A stretch of DNA of 64,000 nt from JASHVB01 sp963762885 (GCA_963762885.1 CAVXNH010000051.1:124001-188000), one strand, 5' to 3'; positions 36,094-44,820 are shown, counted from the first letter of the stretch. Notes: generated by a model from the letters alone, not told the origin. Numbers and translations: made by a program.

Positions 36094-36122
36094 TTTCCAG
36101 ACGCCGTCGGCCGCCCTATATA
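36094..36122 (+). promoter_or_regulatory. Candidate ssrA promoter
   Basis: TATATA at 36117-36122 with a weak -35 TTTCCA at 36094-36099 and 17-base spacing. Transcript would begin about 36129, at the first base of the acceptor piece. Inferred from spacing. Confidence 0.5.
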
Positions 36123-36128
36123 GGCCCT

Positions 36129-36405
36129 GCTGGTTCGCTGGCTATGGCGATAAACGGTTCGTGGAATAAGCGTAGTGGACCCGGGGGCAGTGCCCGGCGC
36201 CTCCACCAGTCTTCCGGTAAGGCCCGGCGGGACGTTGCGGGGGCGACACAGGCTCGACACGCGTGGTAAAGACGGATTTTTCGCTCGGCATGGTTCCGCC
36301 GTTATCGGGCCGTTCTACAAGTGCCAATGACAATGAGGCGCTCGCTGTCGCTGCATAAGCGATAAGCGCGGTTCGGGGGGCACCGGGCAACAGAAGCCCC
36401 CCAAC
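36129..36405 (+). ncRNA. ssrA: Two-piece (permuted) alphaproteobacterial tmRNA
   Basis: Acceptor piece first: it ends in GTGGACCCGGGGGCAGTG-CCCGGCGCCTCCACCA (36208) with the CCA encoded. A 30-base spacer (36209-36238) is followed by the coding piece, starting GGGGGCGACACAGGCTCGAC at 36239. The acceptor stem pairs GGGGGCG (36239-36245) with CGCCTCC (36198-36204), with a G3-U70 pair, the alanyl-tRNA synthetase identity element. The tag ORF is 36323-36358. The order acceptor-spacer-coding is the permuted alphaproteobacterial form. 5' end and 3' end (after the hairpin GGGGGGC/GCCCCCC, 36375-36402) are estimated. tmRNA rescues stalled ribosomes and tags the peptide. Confidence 0.95.
36323..36358 (+). 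other. tmRNA proteolysis tag ANDNEALAVAA
   Basis: GCC AAT GAC AAT GAG GCG CTC GCT GTC GCT GCA TAA. The ANDN start and AVAA end are typical of alphaproteobacterial tags (for example ANDN...AVAA in Caulobacter and rhizobia), recognised by ClpXP/ClpAP. The charged alanine would precede it. Confidence 0.9.
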
Positions 36406-36418
36406 TCCTCCCGCCCCG

Positions 36419-37300
36419 CTACTTCATCCCGGTAATCGACGCCGTCACCGCGCGCGGGTCGCGCGTCGGCCAGCGCCCGGCATCCACCTGAGCCAGAAAC
36501 GCCGAGACCAGACGGTTGAACTCGTCCGGATCCTCCAGGTTGATCGCGTGGCCGCAATTCGGCATCACCGCCAGCGCCGCGCTCGGGATGTGCTGCTTCA
36601 TCAGGATGCCCGGCGCCAGGCACGGCCAGTCCTCATCCCCGGTCAGCACCAGCGTCGGCACCGTCAGCGCCTGCATTTGCCCGGTCAGCTCATACAAGGA
36701 CGGCCGCTCCCGCTGCACGCCCAACTGCGTGTTGCGCGCACCCAACGCCGAATGCTCTGCCAACTGCGCCTTGAACTCGGCAAACCCGCGCGGGTCCTTG
36801 TTCTCGAACTGCACGCGGGTCGGGCCGTAAGCGTATTTCTCGGCAAACACCTTGATGCCCTGGGTGGCGATGAACTCAGCGATGGTCTCGGCCTCGGAGC
36901 GGAAGCGGGCGCGCTGGTCGGGCTCGGCGCCGTAGCCGCAGCCCGCGACCACCAGCGACCGGGCCCGCGCCGCGTGCCGAAAGCCGAAATGCAGCGTGGC
37001 GAAGCCGCCCATCGACAGCCCGACCACGTGCGCCTTGTCGATGCCCAAATGATCGAGCACCGCGCCGATGTCGTCCGCGGCGCGGAACTGCGAGTATTTC
37101 GCTACGTCTTCGGGCACATCGGACGGCGGATAGCCACGCGCGGCGTAGGTGATGGCACGGTAGCGCTGGCCGAAATGCCGCATCTGCGTTTCCCAGGCTC
37201 GATGATCGCCGGCGTATTCGTGCACGAAGATCACCGGGATGCCGGTGCCTGACTCTTCGTAGTAGAGGCGCACTCCGTCGTCGGCGGTGGCGTGTGGCAT
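36419..37300 (-). CDS. Alpha/beta-fold hydrolase
   Basis: 293 residues. Serine nucleophile elbow GLSMGG (Ser96), catalytic Asp in GDEDW and His in CGHAINLEDP near the end; N-terminal DGVRLYYEESGTGIPVIFVHEYAG holds the oxyanion region. The closest type is the 3-oxoadipate enol-lactonase/haloalkane dehalogenase-like esterase family. Substrate unknown. It ends just after ssrA (convergent) and follows the 37322 gene in the same direction, 21 bases apart. Confidence 0.88.
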   Translation of the reverse strand: MPHATADDGVRLYYEESGTGIPVIFVHEYAGDHRAWETQMRHFGQRYRAITYAARGYPPSDVPEDVAKYSQFRAADDIGAVLDHLGIDKAHVVGLSMGGFATLHFGFRHAARARSLVVAGCGYGAEPDQRARFRSEAETIAEFIATQGIKVFAEKYAYGPTRVQFENKDPRGFAEFKAQLAEHSALGARNTQLGVQRERPSLYELTGQMQALTVPTLVLTGDEDWPCLAPGILMKQHIPSAALAVMPNCGHAINLEDPDEFNRLVSAFLAQVDAGRWPTRDPRAVTASITGMK

Positions 37301-37321
37301 GGTCGTTTCCTCCCTCAGAGT

Positions 37322-38245
37322 TCAATCGAGCGCCGGCGGATCCTCGGCGATCACCGCGGCGGCAACACTGTTGTCCACCGCGACCTCGAACGGCGTGCCG
37401 GGAGACACGAAGCCGCCCGACACCAGCCCCGAGAGCAAGCGATCGTATCCGCCCCGCGGCAGTATCGGGTCCGTCCCCCAGATGCCCAGCGACTTGTAGC
37501 GGGTGCAGGCGGCGGTGCGCAGTGCCGGCGGCACATCGGGGAAAAACCCCGAGATCGCATCGGCGATCGCCGCGCCGTCCACCCGCGCCACCCATTTCAA
37601 CGTGCGGTAGATCGCCCGCACCATGCCATGCAGTTCGTCCCGCCGGTCCCGCAGCAGCGCACGCCGCGTGTAGAACGTGGTGTAGCTGGTCGGCCCGCGC
37701 GTCGCCGCGGCATACCAGACATGGCCGGCACCGTCCGCCTCCAGCGCCGCGGCGAACGGTTCGAACACCTGTACCACGTCCACGTCGCCGCGCCGCAACG
37801 CCGCGACATTGTCCGCCATCGTGCGGTCGCTCACCCGGTTCAGTTGCGACGGCGCCAGGCCGGCGCGGCGCAGATCTTCTTGCAGGCACATCCACGGCGT
37901 CGGCACCTCGCTGACCGTCGCCACGCACAGGCCCAGCAGGTCATGCAGCGCGAAGTCCGGACGAGGCATTCGGCCGAGCAGGAGAAAGGGGTCGCGCGTG
38001 ACGACTTCGGCGAAGTGGACGAGGTCGCAATCCGGTGCCTGGGCGTAGGCTTGCATGACCCGCATCGGGCCGCCCCAGCACACGTCGGCCGTGCCATCCA
38101 GTAGGCTGAGCGGCGCGCGTCCCGGCGTGGGCGCGCTGGCGAAACGCACGGTCACGCCCTCGGCCGCGTAGGCCTCACGCGCCAGGGCGACGTAGAACGG
38201 TGCGTAGAAAATGCCGCGCAGCGATTCCTGTAATGTGATCGCCAT
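37322..38245 (-). CDS. NMT1/THI5-like (SsuA-type) substrate-binding protein without leader
   Basis: 307 residues of the SsuA/THI5 family: ITLQESLRGIFYAPFYVALAREAYAAEGVTVRF, GTADVCWGGPMRVMQAYAQ and PDFALHDLLGLCVATV. These bind sulfonates or pyrimidines for ABC uptake. Starting at 38245, the first residues are MAITLQESLRG; no signal peptide is evident, so it may be cytoplasmic or secreted via another gene start. 21 bases from the hydrolase in the same direction suggests an operon. No permease in the window. Confidence 0.8.
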   Translation of the reverse strand: MAITLQESLRGIFYAPFYVALAREAYAAEGVTVRFASAPTPGRAPLSLLDGTADVCWGGPMRVMQAYAQAPDCDLVHFAEVVTRDPFLLLGRMPRPDFALHDLLGLCVATVSEVPTPWMCLQEDLRRAGLAPSQLNRVSDRTMADNVAALRRGDVDVVQVFEPFAAALEADGAGHVWYAAATRGPTSYTTFYTRRALLRDRRDELHGMVRAIYRTLKWVARVDGAAIADAISGFFPDVPPALRTAACTRYKSLGIWGTDPILPRGGYDRLLSGLVSGGFVSPGTPFEVAVDNSVAAAVIAEDPPALD

Positions 38246-38272
38246 CCGCGTTCCCCTTCCTCGTGTGAGCCG

Positions 38273-39406
38273 TCAGCGTTCGAAGTCCTGGTCGGAAATA
38301 TCCACCGGTTGCGTCTGATCGGGAAGGTCCGGTGGCAAGGTCAGCGTACCCTGCGCTGAAAGCTCGGTGAACGAGGCGAAGCGCTGGGCGCGCATGCCGG
38401 CGGCGAAGCTGTTGCAGGCTCGGCTCCACAGCTCGCCAATGGCGAAGTCGGGCCGGTAGGCGCCGGCGGGCAGGCCATCGACCAGGGCGTTGCCGCCTGG
38501 CGCCAGGTAGACCGTCGCCGCCGCCACGCCGTTGCGGTCGCGCAGCTTGACCACGATCGGCTGGCCGCTGTTGTTCTCGATCGTCGTCTGCGCTGTGCCG
38601 GTGCCGTTGCGCGCCAGGATCTCTCCGTTGGAGGGCGGCGATCCGGCGTTGTACGAGCAATACGCCTGCCGGGCCGCGACCGCGTTGCCAGGCTCCAGGC
38701 GGGCGGCGTCGATGAAGCCGGTCGTGGTATCGGTCAGACGGATTTCCACCAGGCCGTGGTCGTGCAGGACGCGCACGGCCTGCACGGCGCTGAACGCCGG
38801 CAATTGGCCGATCGGGACGTAGCCGTTGCGCGCCTTGTCGTATTGCAGGACGAGCGCGGGGCTAGCGGCCGGGATCACGTAGACGTTCGGGATGCCGATC
38901 AGCCGCACCGGATGCGGTGCGGGAGGCGGCGTTTGCGGCAGCACGGTGGGGGCGGTGGCGGGCACGTCCACCGTGTTGTCGGGCGGCGGCGTTCTCAGGT
39001 GCAGGACGGTCTCCGTCCCGGCGAGCACGGCCAGGATGCCGAGGCCCGCCCATATGGCGAGCGGCAGGTCCGACAGCCGGGGACCGCGCGTTCTGATGGG
39101 GGGCGGTGACGCGGGCGGCTCGGGATGGATTTCGCCGGGGGGTGCGGTGACGACGACCGAGCGGAGCCGGTCGAGGCTGCGTGCTGCCCGATCATAGGCG
39201 GCGCGGCGGAGTGGGTCGCCCAGGACGTCGTAGGCTGCCTTGATCGCGATGAAGGCCTCGGCGTTGCCGGTGCGCGGAATATCCGGGTGCAGCAGGCGTG
39301 CCTTGCGGCGATAGGCTGCGTGGATCGCCTCGGGCGGCGCTTCCCAGTCGAGTTCCAGCAGCTCGTAAAGGCCTTGGGGATCGTGGTTCATCTGGTGATG
39401 GGACAT
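38273..39406 (-). CDS. J-domain membrane protein
   Basis: 377 residues. N-terminal J domain: YELLELDWEAPPEAIHAAYRR with the HPD motif at 40-42, needed to stimulate DnaK ATPase. Pro-rich linker, a membrane helix at ~114-133, and a C-terminal ~240-residue domain with no recognised family (QYDKARNGYVPIGQLPAF..., ending in a Pro/Asp-rich stretch). A DnaJ-type co-chaperone that could bring DnaK to the membrane. Start MSHHQM chosen, since upstream frame is a shadow of other genes. Confidence 0.85.
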   Translation of the reverse strand: MSHHQMNHDPQGLYELLELDWEAPPEAIHAAYRRKARLLHPDIPRTGNAEAFIAIKAAYDVLGDPLRRAAYDRAARSLDRLRSVVVTAPPGEIHPEPPASPPPIRTRGPRLSDLPLAIWAGLGILAVLAGTETVLHLRTPPPDNTVDVPATAPTVLPQTPPPAPHPVRLIGIPNVYVIPAASPALVLQYDKARNGYVPIGQLPAFSAVQAVRVLHDHGLVEIRLTDTTTGFIDAARLEPGNAVAARQAYCSYNAGSPPSNGEILARNGTGTAQTTIENNSGQPIVVKLRDRNGVAAATVYLAPGGNALVDGLPAGAYRPDFAIGELWSRACNSFAAGMRAQRFASFTELSAQGTLTLPPDLPDQTQPVDISDQDFER

Positions 39407-39646
39407 AGCACCGGCGACGTGATCGGCGATCAGGCGAAAGAGGCAAGGCCAGGGTGCTGGCCCGGATCCGCCAAGGGGCAACGCCCCTTGGCAGGGTTCC
39501 AGAGCCTGCCCCGGCGAAGGCCGGGGGGCAAAGCCACAGCCCGCCCCTCGACCGCGCTGCGTCAATCGCATAACGTTGGCCAAGGCCGCCCGGGCGCTTG
39601 CGCCCCCGGGGCTGGGAAACGTTGAACGCAGCAATCGGGAGCGATT
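39407..39646. other. Intergenic region between divergent genes
   Basis: No gene. Includes a CCCCTTGGCAGGG-type GC-rich stretch (39470-39500). Presumed promoter region for the molybdenum hydroxylase operon; no clear motif recognised. Confidence 0.4.
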
Positions 39647-40534
39647 ATGCCAAGCCTCAATTACGCAGCACCGACGACGGTGGACGAAGCCGTCAAACTG
39701 CTTGCCGGAGCCTCCGGCCTTGCCAAGGTCCTGTCGGGCGGGACCGACCTTCTGGTGCAACTTCGTTCTGGCCGCGTGCGGCCCGACCTGATCGTCGATA
39801 CGAAGAAAATCCCCGGCATCATCGGCATCCGCGAAGAAAATGGCGGCTTCGTCATCGGCGCCGCCACGCCAGGCGCGGTGGTCGAAGCCCATGCCGGATT
39901 GAACAAGGCATGGCCCGGCGTGGTCGAGGCGCTCGACCTGATCGGCTCGACGCAGATCCAGGGCCGTTGCTCGCTGGCCGGCAATCTGTGCAACGCCTCG
40001 CCCGCCGCCGACAGCGTGCCGGCGCTGTACGCCGCCGCCGCGATCGCTGTCGTGGTCGGACCGAGCGGCAAGCGCGAAGTGCCGGTCGAGCAAATTCCCA
40101 CCGGCCCTGGCCGCACCTCGCTGGCCAAGGGCGAGTTCATCCTGGAGTTCAAGCTGCCGCCGCGGCCGCCGCATTCCTCCGATGCGTATCTGCGCTTCAT
40201 TCCGCGCACGGAAATGGATATCGCCGTGGTCGGCTGCGGCATCAGCCTGACGCTGGATGCGAACGGCACGTGCACCGCGGCGCGGGTGTCGCTCGGCGCT
40301 GTGGCGCCCACCGTGCTGCTGGTGCAGCCGGCGGCCGACGCGCTGATCGGGAACAAACTGGACGATGCCACGTTGCAGAAGCTGGATGCGGCAGCGCAAG
40401 CAGCGTGCAAGCCGATCGACGACAAGCGCGGCACCATCGTCTACCGCACCAAGATCGCCGGCGTGCTGGCGCGCCGCGTCGCCGCCATCGCTTTCGACCG
40501 CGCGCTGGGCAAGGCCCACGCGAGAACACACTAA
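39647..40534 (+). CDS. Molybdenum hydroxylase FAD subunit (CoxM-like)
   Basis: 295 residues. PCMH-type FAD domain with the LSGGTDLLVQLRSG binding loop, QGRCSLAGNLCNASPAADSVPALYAA segment and a C-terminal CO-dehydrogenase-flavoprotein domain. It passes electrons from the 2Fe-2S subunit to the acceptor. First gene of the FAD-FeS-Mo order. Gap to the next gene is 13 bases. Confidence 0.92.
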   Translation: MPSLNYAAPTTVDEAVKLLAGASGLAKVLSGGTDLLVQLRSGRVRPDLIVDTKKIPGIIGIREENGGFVIGAATPGAVVEAHAGLNKAWPGVVEALDLIGSTQIQGRCSLAGNLCNASPAADSVPALYAAAAIAVVVGPSGKREVPVEQIPTGPGRTSLAKGEFILEFKLPPRPPHSSDAYLRFIPRTEMDIAVVGCGISLTLDANGTCTAARVSLGAVAPTVLLVQPAADALIGNKLDDATLQKLDAAAQAACKPIDDKRGTIVYRTKIAGVLARRVAAIAFDRALGKAHARTH

Positions 40535-40547
40535 TCGGGGATCATCG

Positions 40548-41033
40548 ATGAGCAAGCACCACGTTTCCGCCGTGATCAACGGCGAACCCACCGAATTCCT
40601 GTGTGAAACCCAGCAGACTTTGCTCGATGTGCTGCGCGACGAGATCGGCCTGACCGGCAGCAAGGAAGGCTGTGCGTCGGGCGACTGCGGCGCGTGCAGC
40701 GTCATCATGGACGGCCGCCTGGTCTGTTCCTGCCTGGTGCTGGGCTGCGAGGCCGACGGCACCGCGATCACCACGATCGAGGGCATCGCACAGGGCGATC
40801 ACCTGCATCCGGTGCAACAAAAGTTTCTCGAACATGCAGCGCTGCAATGCGGCTTCTGCACCCCGGGTCTCATTGTCGCAACCAAGGCGTTGCTCGATGA
40901 GAACCCCAATCCGACCGAGGAGGAAGCGCGTTACTGGCTGGCCGGCAACCTGTGCCGGTGCACCGGCTACGACAAGGTCATTCGTGCCGTGATGGACGCT
41001 GCCGAAGTAATGCGAGGGGAGAAAGCCGCATGA
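40548..41033 (+). CDS. Molybdenum hydroxylase 2Fe-2S subunit
   Basis: 161 residues. Cys42, 47, 50 and 62 form the plant-type 2Fe-2S site; Cys101, 104, 136 and 138 (CGFCTPG and LCRCTGY) the second. It relays electrons from molybdenum to FAD. Start ATG 40548 has GGGGA upstream. Overlaps the large subunit by ATGA, so subunits are made in balance. Confidence 0.95.
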   Translation: MSKHHVSAVINGEPTEFLCETQQTLLDVLRDEIGLTGSKEGCASGDCGACSVIMDGRLVCSCLVLGCEADGTAITTIEGIAQGDHLHPVQQKFLEHAALQCGFCTPGLIVATKALLDENPNPTEEEARYWLAGNLCRCTGYDKVIRAVMDAAEVMRGEKAA

Positions 41034-43294
41034 ACTACGTTTCAGCAGACCTGAAAGTCGTCGGGACCCGGCCGATCCGCCCCGACGGCGTGGAGAAAGT
41101 GACCGGACGCGCCCAGTTCGGCGCCGACATGAAGGCGTCCGGCATGCTGTGGGGCAAGGTGCTGCGCTCGCCGCACGCCCACGCCAACATCGTCTCGATC
41201 GACACCAGCAAGGCGGAGAAACTGCCGGGCGTGCGCGCCGTGGTGACCCGCAAGGACTTCCCGCACATCCCGTCGGAAGAGGCGTTCGTCGGCGAAGGGC
41301 CAATGAACTTCCGCGACCTGGCGCGCAACTGCATGGCCTGGGAAAAGGCGCTGTACGAAGGCCACGCCATTGCCGCGGTCGCCGCAAACACGCAGGCCAT
41401 CGCGGACGCGGCGATCGAACTGATCGACGTGAAGTACGAAGTGCTGCCCTACGTCATCGACGTCGAGGACGCGATGAAGGACGGCGCGCCGGTGCTGCAT
41501 GACGACCTGTTCACCTCGGGCGTCGAGCCGAAGCCGACCAAGCCGTCCAATATCGCCAAGGTGCTGACCTTCAAGAAGGGCGACGTCGAAGCCGGCTTCA
41601 AGGACGCCGACGTCATCATCGAGGGTCGCTACACCACCCAGCCGGTGCACCAGGCCTATATCGAGCCGCACGCCTGCCTGTGCAGCTACAACGCCGACGG
41701 CCAGGTGACGATTTACAGCTCCAGCCAGGGCCATTTCATGGTCCGTGCCTACTGCGCCAAACTGCTCGGCCTCGATATCTCCAACATCCGCGCGGTGCCG
41801 ATGGAAATCGGCGGCGGGTTCGGCGGCAAGACGCTGGTCTATCTGGAGCCGGTGGCGATCGCGCTGTCGAAGAAGTCCGGCCGCCCGGTGAAGATGCAGA
41901 TGACGCGGGACGAGGTGTTCCGCGCCTCCGGCCCGACCTCCGGCGCGGTGATGGAGGTGAAGCTCGGCGCCAAGAAGGACGGCACCATCGTCGCGGCGAA
42001 GCAGGTGCTGAAATACCAGGCCGGCGCGTTCCCGGGCTCGCCGATCGGGCCCGGCTGCATGTGCGGCCTGGCGATGTACGACATCCCGAACGTCGATGTG
42101 CTGGGCTACGACGTGGTCAGCAACCGGCCAAAGGTGGCGGCGTATCGCGCTCCCGGCGCGCCGATCTCGTCCTTCGCGATCGAAAGCGCGATGGACGACC
42201 TGGCGCGCAAGCTGAACATGGATCCGATTGCGTTGCGCGAACAGAATGGCGCCCGCAACGGGACGAAAACGCATTACGGGCCGACGCATCAGAACATCGG
42301 CTTCCTCGCCACGCTGGAAGCGGCGAAGAACCACCCGCACTGGAAGGCGCCCTTGAAGGAGGGCCAGGGCCGCGGCATCGCCTGCGGGTTCTGGTTCAAC
42401 ATCGGCGGCGAATCCTCCGCCGGCTGCCACGTTGCCGAGGATGGCACCGTGGTGGCGACGTCGGGCAATCCGGACATCGGCGGGTCGCGCGCGTCGATCG
42501 GCATGATGGTGGCGGAAGTGCTGGGCGTGCCGGCAGAGAAGGTGCGGACGATCATTCCGGACACCTCGTCGATCGGCTTCAGCTTCCTGACCGGCGGTTC
42601 GCGGGTGACCTTCGCCACCGGCATGGCGGCAACCCAGGCGGCCGAGCGGACCGTGGAGGACCTGAAGAAGCGCGCCGCGCAGATCTGGGAAATCCCGGTC
42701 GATGCGGTGGAGTGGAAGGACGGCAAGGCGTATCCGGCGGGTTCCAATGCCGGCGCGTTCGAGCCGCTGGATCTCGCTTCGCTGGCGCTGAAGGCCGGCC
42801 GCACCGGCGGGCCGATCGGCGCCGAGGTGTCATTGAACGCGCAAGGCGCCGGGCCGGGCTTCGGCGTGCATATCTGCGACGTCGAGGTGGACAAGGAGAC
42901 CGGCCGCGTCAACGTGCTGCGCTACACGGCGGTGCAGGACGTCGGCAAGGCGATCCACCCGAGCTACGTGGAAGGCCAGATCCAGGGCGGCGCCGCGCAA
43001 GGCATTGGCTGGGCGCTGAACGAGGAGTACATCTACGACGCCAAGGGGAAGATGGATAACGCCGGGTTCCTCGACTACCGCTGCCCGGTGGCGTCCGACA
43101 TGCCGATGATCGAGGCGGTGATGGTGGAGATACCGAACCCTCGCCATCCGTTCGGTGCCCGCGGCGTGGGCGAGGTGCCGATCGTGCCGCCGATGGCGGC
43201 GGTGGCGAACGCCATCCGCAGCGCTATCGGTCTTCGCATGCCGGACTTGCCGATGTCGCCGCCGAAGGTGCGTGCCGCGCTCGACGCTTCGTAA
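41030..43294 (+). CDS. Molybdenum hydroxylase large (Mo-cofactor) subunit
   Basis: 754 residues. GGGFGG at 261-266, a Gln in SSSQGHFMV (~233), and the catalytic Glu715 in GVGE are the molybdopterin-binding and active-site marks of the xanthine oxidase family. The substrate loop is AYRAPGAP (371-378), not the AYxCSFR of true CO dehydrogenase, so a CO role is unlikely. It hydroxylates an unknown aromatic or heterocyclic compound. A REP hairpin follows the stop. Confidence 0.93.
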   Translation: MNYVSADLKVVGTRPIRPDGVEKVTGRAQFGADMKASGMLWGKVLRSPHAHANIVSIDTSKAEKLPGVRAVVTRKDFPHIPSEEAFVGEGPMNFRDLARNCMAWEKALYEGHAIAAVAANTQAIADAAIELIDVKYEVLPYVIDVEDAMKDGAPVLHDDLFTSGVEPKPTKPSNIAKVLTFKKGDVEAGFKDADVIIEGRYTTQPVHQAYIEPHACLCSYNADGQVTIYSSSQGHFMVRAYCAKLLGLDISNIRAVPMEIGGGFGGKTLVYLEPVAIALSKKSGRPVKMQMTRDEVFRASGPTSGAVMEVKLGAKKDGTIVAAKQVLKYQAGAFPGSPIGPGCMCGLAMYDIPNVDVLGYDVVSNRPKVAAYRAPGAPISSFAIESAMDDLARKLNMDPIALREQNGARNGTKTHYGPTHQNIGFLATLEAAKNHPHWKAPLKEGQGRGIACGFWFNIGGESSAGCHVAEDGTVVATSGNPDIGGSRASIGMMVAEVLGVPAEKVRTIIPDTSSIGFSFLTGGSRVTFATGMAATQAAERTVEDLKKRAAQIWEIPVDAVEWKDGKAYPAGSNAGAFEPLDLASLALKAGRTGGPIGAEVSLNAQGAGPGFGVHICDVEVDKETGRVNVLRYTAVQDVGKAIHPSYVEGQIQGGAAQGIGWALNEEYIYDAKGKMDNAGFLDYRCPVASDMPMIEAVMVEIPNPRHPFGARGVGEVPIVPPMAAVANAIRSAIGLRMPDLPMSPPKVRAALDAS

Positions 43295-43296
43295 AA

Positions 43297-43348
43297 CCTC
43301 TCCCGCGTAGCGGGAGAGGTCGCCGCGAAGCGGCGGGTGAGGGTGCCG
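43297..43348. repeat. REP hairpins, GCGGGAGAGG family
   Basis: CCTCTCCCGC (43297-43306)-GTA-GCGGGAGAGG, then TCGCCGC-GAA-GCGGCGG and GGTGAGGGTG. It lies just before the MoaD-like start (GTG/ATG 43350), and the last few bases may affect that gene's translation. Confidence 0.8.
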
Positions 43349-43349
43349 C

Positions 43350-43598
43350 GTGCCGAAAGTCCTGATCTCGGGTTCCGCCTGCCAGCGCTTCACCAACGGC
43401 AGGTCGGAACTCGAGGTCTCGGCCACCACGTTCCGCCGGCTGGTGCTTGAGCTGGAGGAACGCTTTCCCGGCCTGGGCAAACAGGTCGAGGAGGGCATGG
43501 CCGTGGCGATCGACGGCGAGATCTTCCAGGACGCCTATTCGGCGCAGTTCGGTCCTGATAGCGAAGTAGTGCTGATTCCGAAGATCGGCGGCGGGTAG
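43350..43598 (+). CDS. MoaD/ThiS-like small protein
   Basis: 82 residues, ubiquitin-like fold with a C-terminal IGGG: the GG tail is used for sulfur transfer in MoaD/ThiS. Next to a molybdenum hydroxylase, it may supply sulfur to the molybdopterin cofactor. Starts GTG at 43350 in the family spacing after the REP hairpin (reads CGTGCCGAAAG). MoaE is not present here, so it probably works with MoaE/MoeB elsewhere. Confidence 0.75.
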   Translation: MPKVLISGSACQRFTNGRSELEVSATTFRRLVLELEERFPGLGKQVEEGMAVAIDGEIFQDAYSAQFGPDSEVVLIPKIGGG

Positions 43599-44096
43599 CT
43601 GACTGCTCGAGTCTAACCGAACCTCGCTGAAGTTCGTGGTCAATCCAAACACAATCGTGAACGCGCCGGCGCAGGTCGCCATTCTTGGTACAGGCGGGAT
43701 AATCGCTACTTCAATTCAGTTATTTGAAGCTTAAGTCCATACCGATGGGGCGTCATGTTTTTCGAGTTGGTGAGCCCTCTTCCTCTAAATCGAAAGGAAG
43801 ATGCAAGAGCCATCTTCACAATATGACACCAAGCCGCTCCTGGATTTTCCCCTGAGCGGGAGGCGCGGTACGAACCGTTACGCCGTAAATTCAACTTGGA
43901 TGCCATCCACACGTCGATGAAGTTCTTGGGAGATGCAATTCTTTGCAAAAAAGATAACGCGACCAAAGATGGCCTCCAACATTCTGTTCCAATATGGGCC
44001 ACACAGAAAACACTCAATTTGGAATATTCACATCCGCAGCAGTAAGGATTTCGAGCAAAATGCATTTCAAGACTGGCTATGGAGGCGCCTCGGAAT
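43599..44096. other. AT-richer stretch with scattered coding remains
   Basis: No intact gene recognised. It is clearly richer in A/T than neighbours. Plus-strand fragments such as NTIVNAPAQVAILGTGG and SKDFEQNAFQDWLWRRLG read like protein but are short and in different frames. A minus-strand frame (44065-43706) runs 119 residues without family features. Probably a decaying acquired gene. Confidence 0.35.
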
Positions 44097-44292
44097 ATAA
44101 TACCAACCCGCAAAACGATTGACGTACGGCAACGGCCCTCCCTACCCGTCATGGCCGGCCCTGTGCCGGCCATCCACGCCTTTTGTCGCGTGCACGACGG
44201 CAAGGCGTGGATGGCCGGCACAAGGCCGGCCATGACGGGTAGGGCGGTCCGTGCAAAGCAGTCGAGAGTCAATCGTTCGGCGGGTTGGTATA
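44097..44292. repeat. MITE-like nested palindrome
   Basis: Outer ends ATACCAACCCGCAAAACGATTGA and TCAATCGTTCGGCGGGTTGGTAT; inner arms CCTACCCGTCATGGCCGGC...ATCCACGCCTT and AAGGCGTGGATGGCCGGC...CATGACGGGTAGG. Total ~195 bases. The central arms match the GGATGGCCGGC family; the outer ones occur only here. Confidence 0.8.
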
Positions 44293-44592
44293 AAGGTTAA
44301 CTTCGGCTTCATACGTATCACAAACAGGGAGGATGCCGCGCGCGGGCGGACGGTGTTCGTACCTAATCCACGAAACTTTTGCTTAACCAGCCCAAGCCCC
44401 CAGAGCCGGACGTCGACTGTTAGCGACTATCGCAAACCCCGCGATAACGTCGATCCTGTGGGTCGCCACGCTTGTTTGACGGTCCGACACCCACGGCAGT
44501 TGCCTCAGCGGGCCGCCTTTCGCCCATGAAGCGTGGCAAAGTCGACCACACCACGCTGGCGGCGCCCCTCCGCCAGGACTACATTGCCCGCC

Positions 44593-44811
44593 ATGGACAC
44601 CGCTCCGCGCCCAAGCGATCGCGCCAATACTCCCCGCCCGGAATCCGAGGCCGAGCGGCAAGCACGCCTCGCCTGGGAAGCCGAGGGCATCACCGCGGCC
44701 GAGGCCTCCCTCGCCGCCGGCCGCTATGTCGACGCCGATGACATTGATGCCTGGATCGACAGCATCGGCACTGATCACGAGCTGCCGCCGCCACCCACTC
44801 GCCGCCGGTGA
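44593..44811 (+). CDS. ParD-like antitoxin
   Basis: 72 residues: SEAERQARLAWEAEGITAAEASLAAGRYVDADDIDAWIDSIGTDHELPPP. The C-terminal half (GRYVDADDIDAWIDS) is typical of antitoxins of ParDE-type pairs, where it wraps the toxin. Start MDTAPRPS chosen; a GTG at 44533 would add 20 unlikely residues. Stop is 9 bases before the toxin start. Confidence 0.7.
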   Translation: MDTAPRPSDRANTPRPESEAERQARLAWEAEGITAAEASLAAGRYVDADDIDAWIDSIGTDHELPPPPTRRR

Positions 44812-44820
44812 CCGCCCCGC

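Noticed and set aside
35685..36260. Hypothetical 191-residue protein on the minus strand
   Set aside because: It is a translation of the large inverted repeat and part of ssrA.
38273..40786. 837-residue frame running through the J-domain gene and beyond
   Set aside because: Its N-terminal 460 residues lie opposite the FAD and 2Fe-2S subunit genes and show no protein features; the J domain begins at 39406.
39647..43294. Carbon monoxide dehydrogenase
   Set aside because: The large subunit has AYRAPGAP, not the AYxCSFR loop of CoxL.
44472..44741. 89-residue frame beginning MFDGPTPTA before the antitoxin
   Set aside because: Out of frame with the antitoxin and with no family features.
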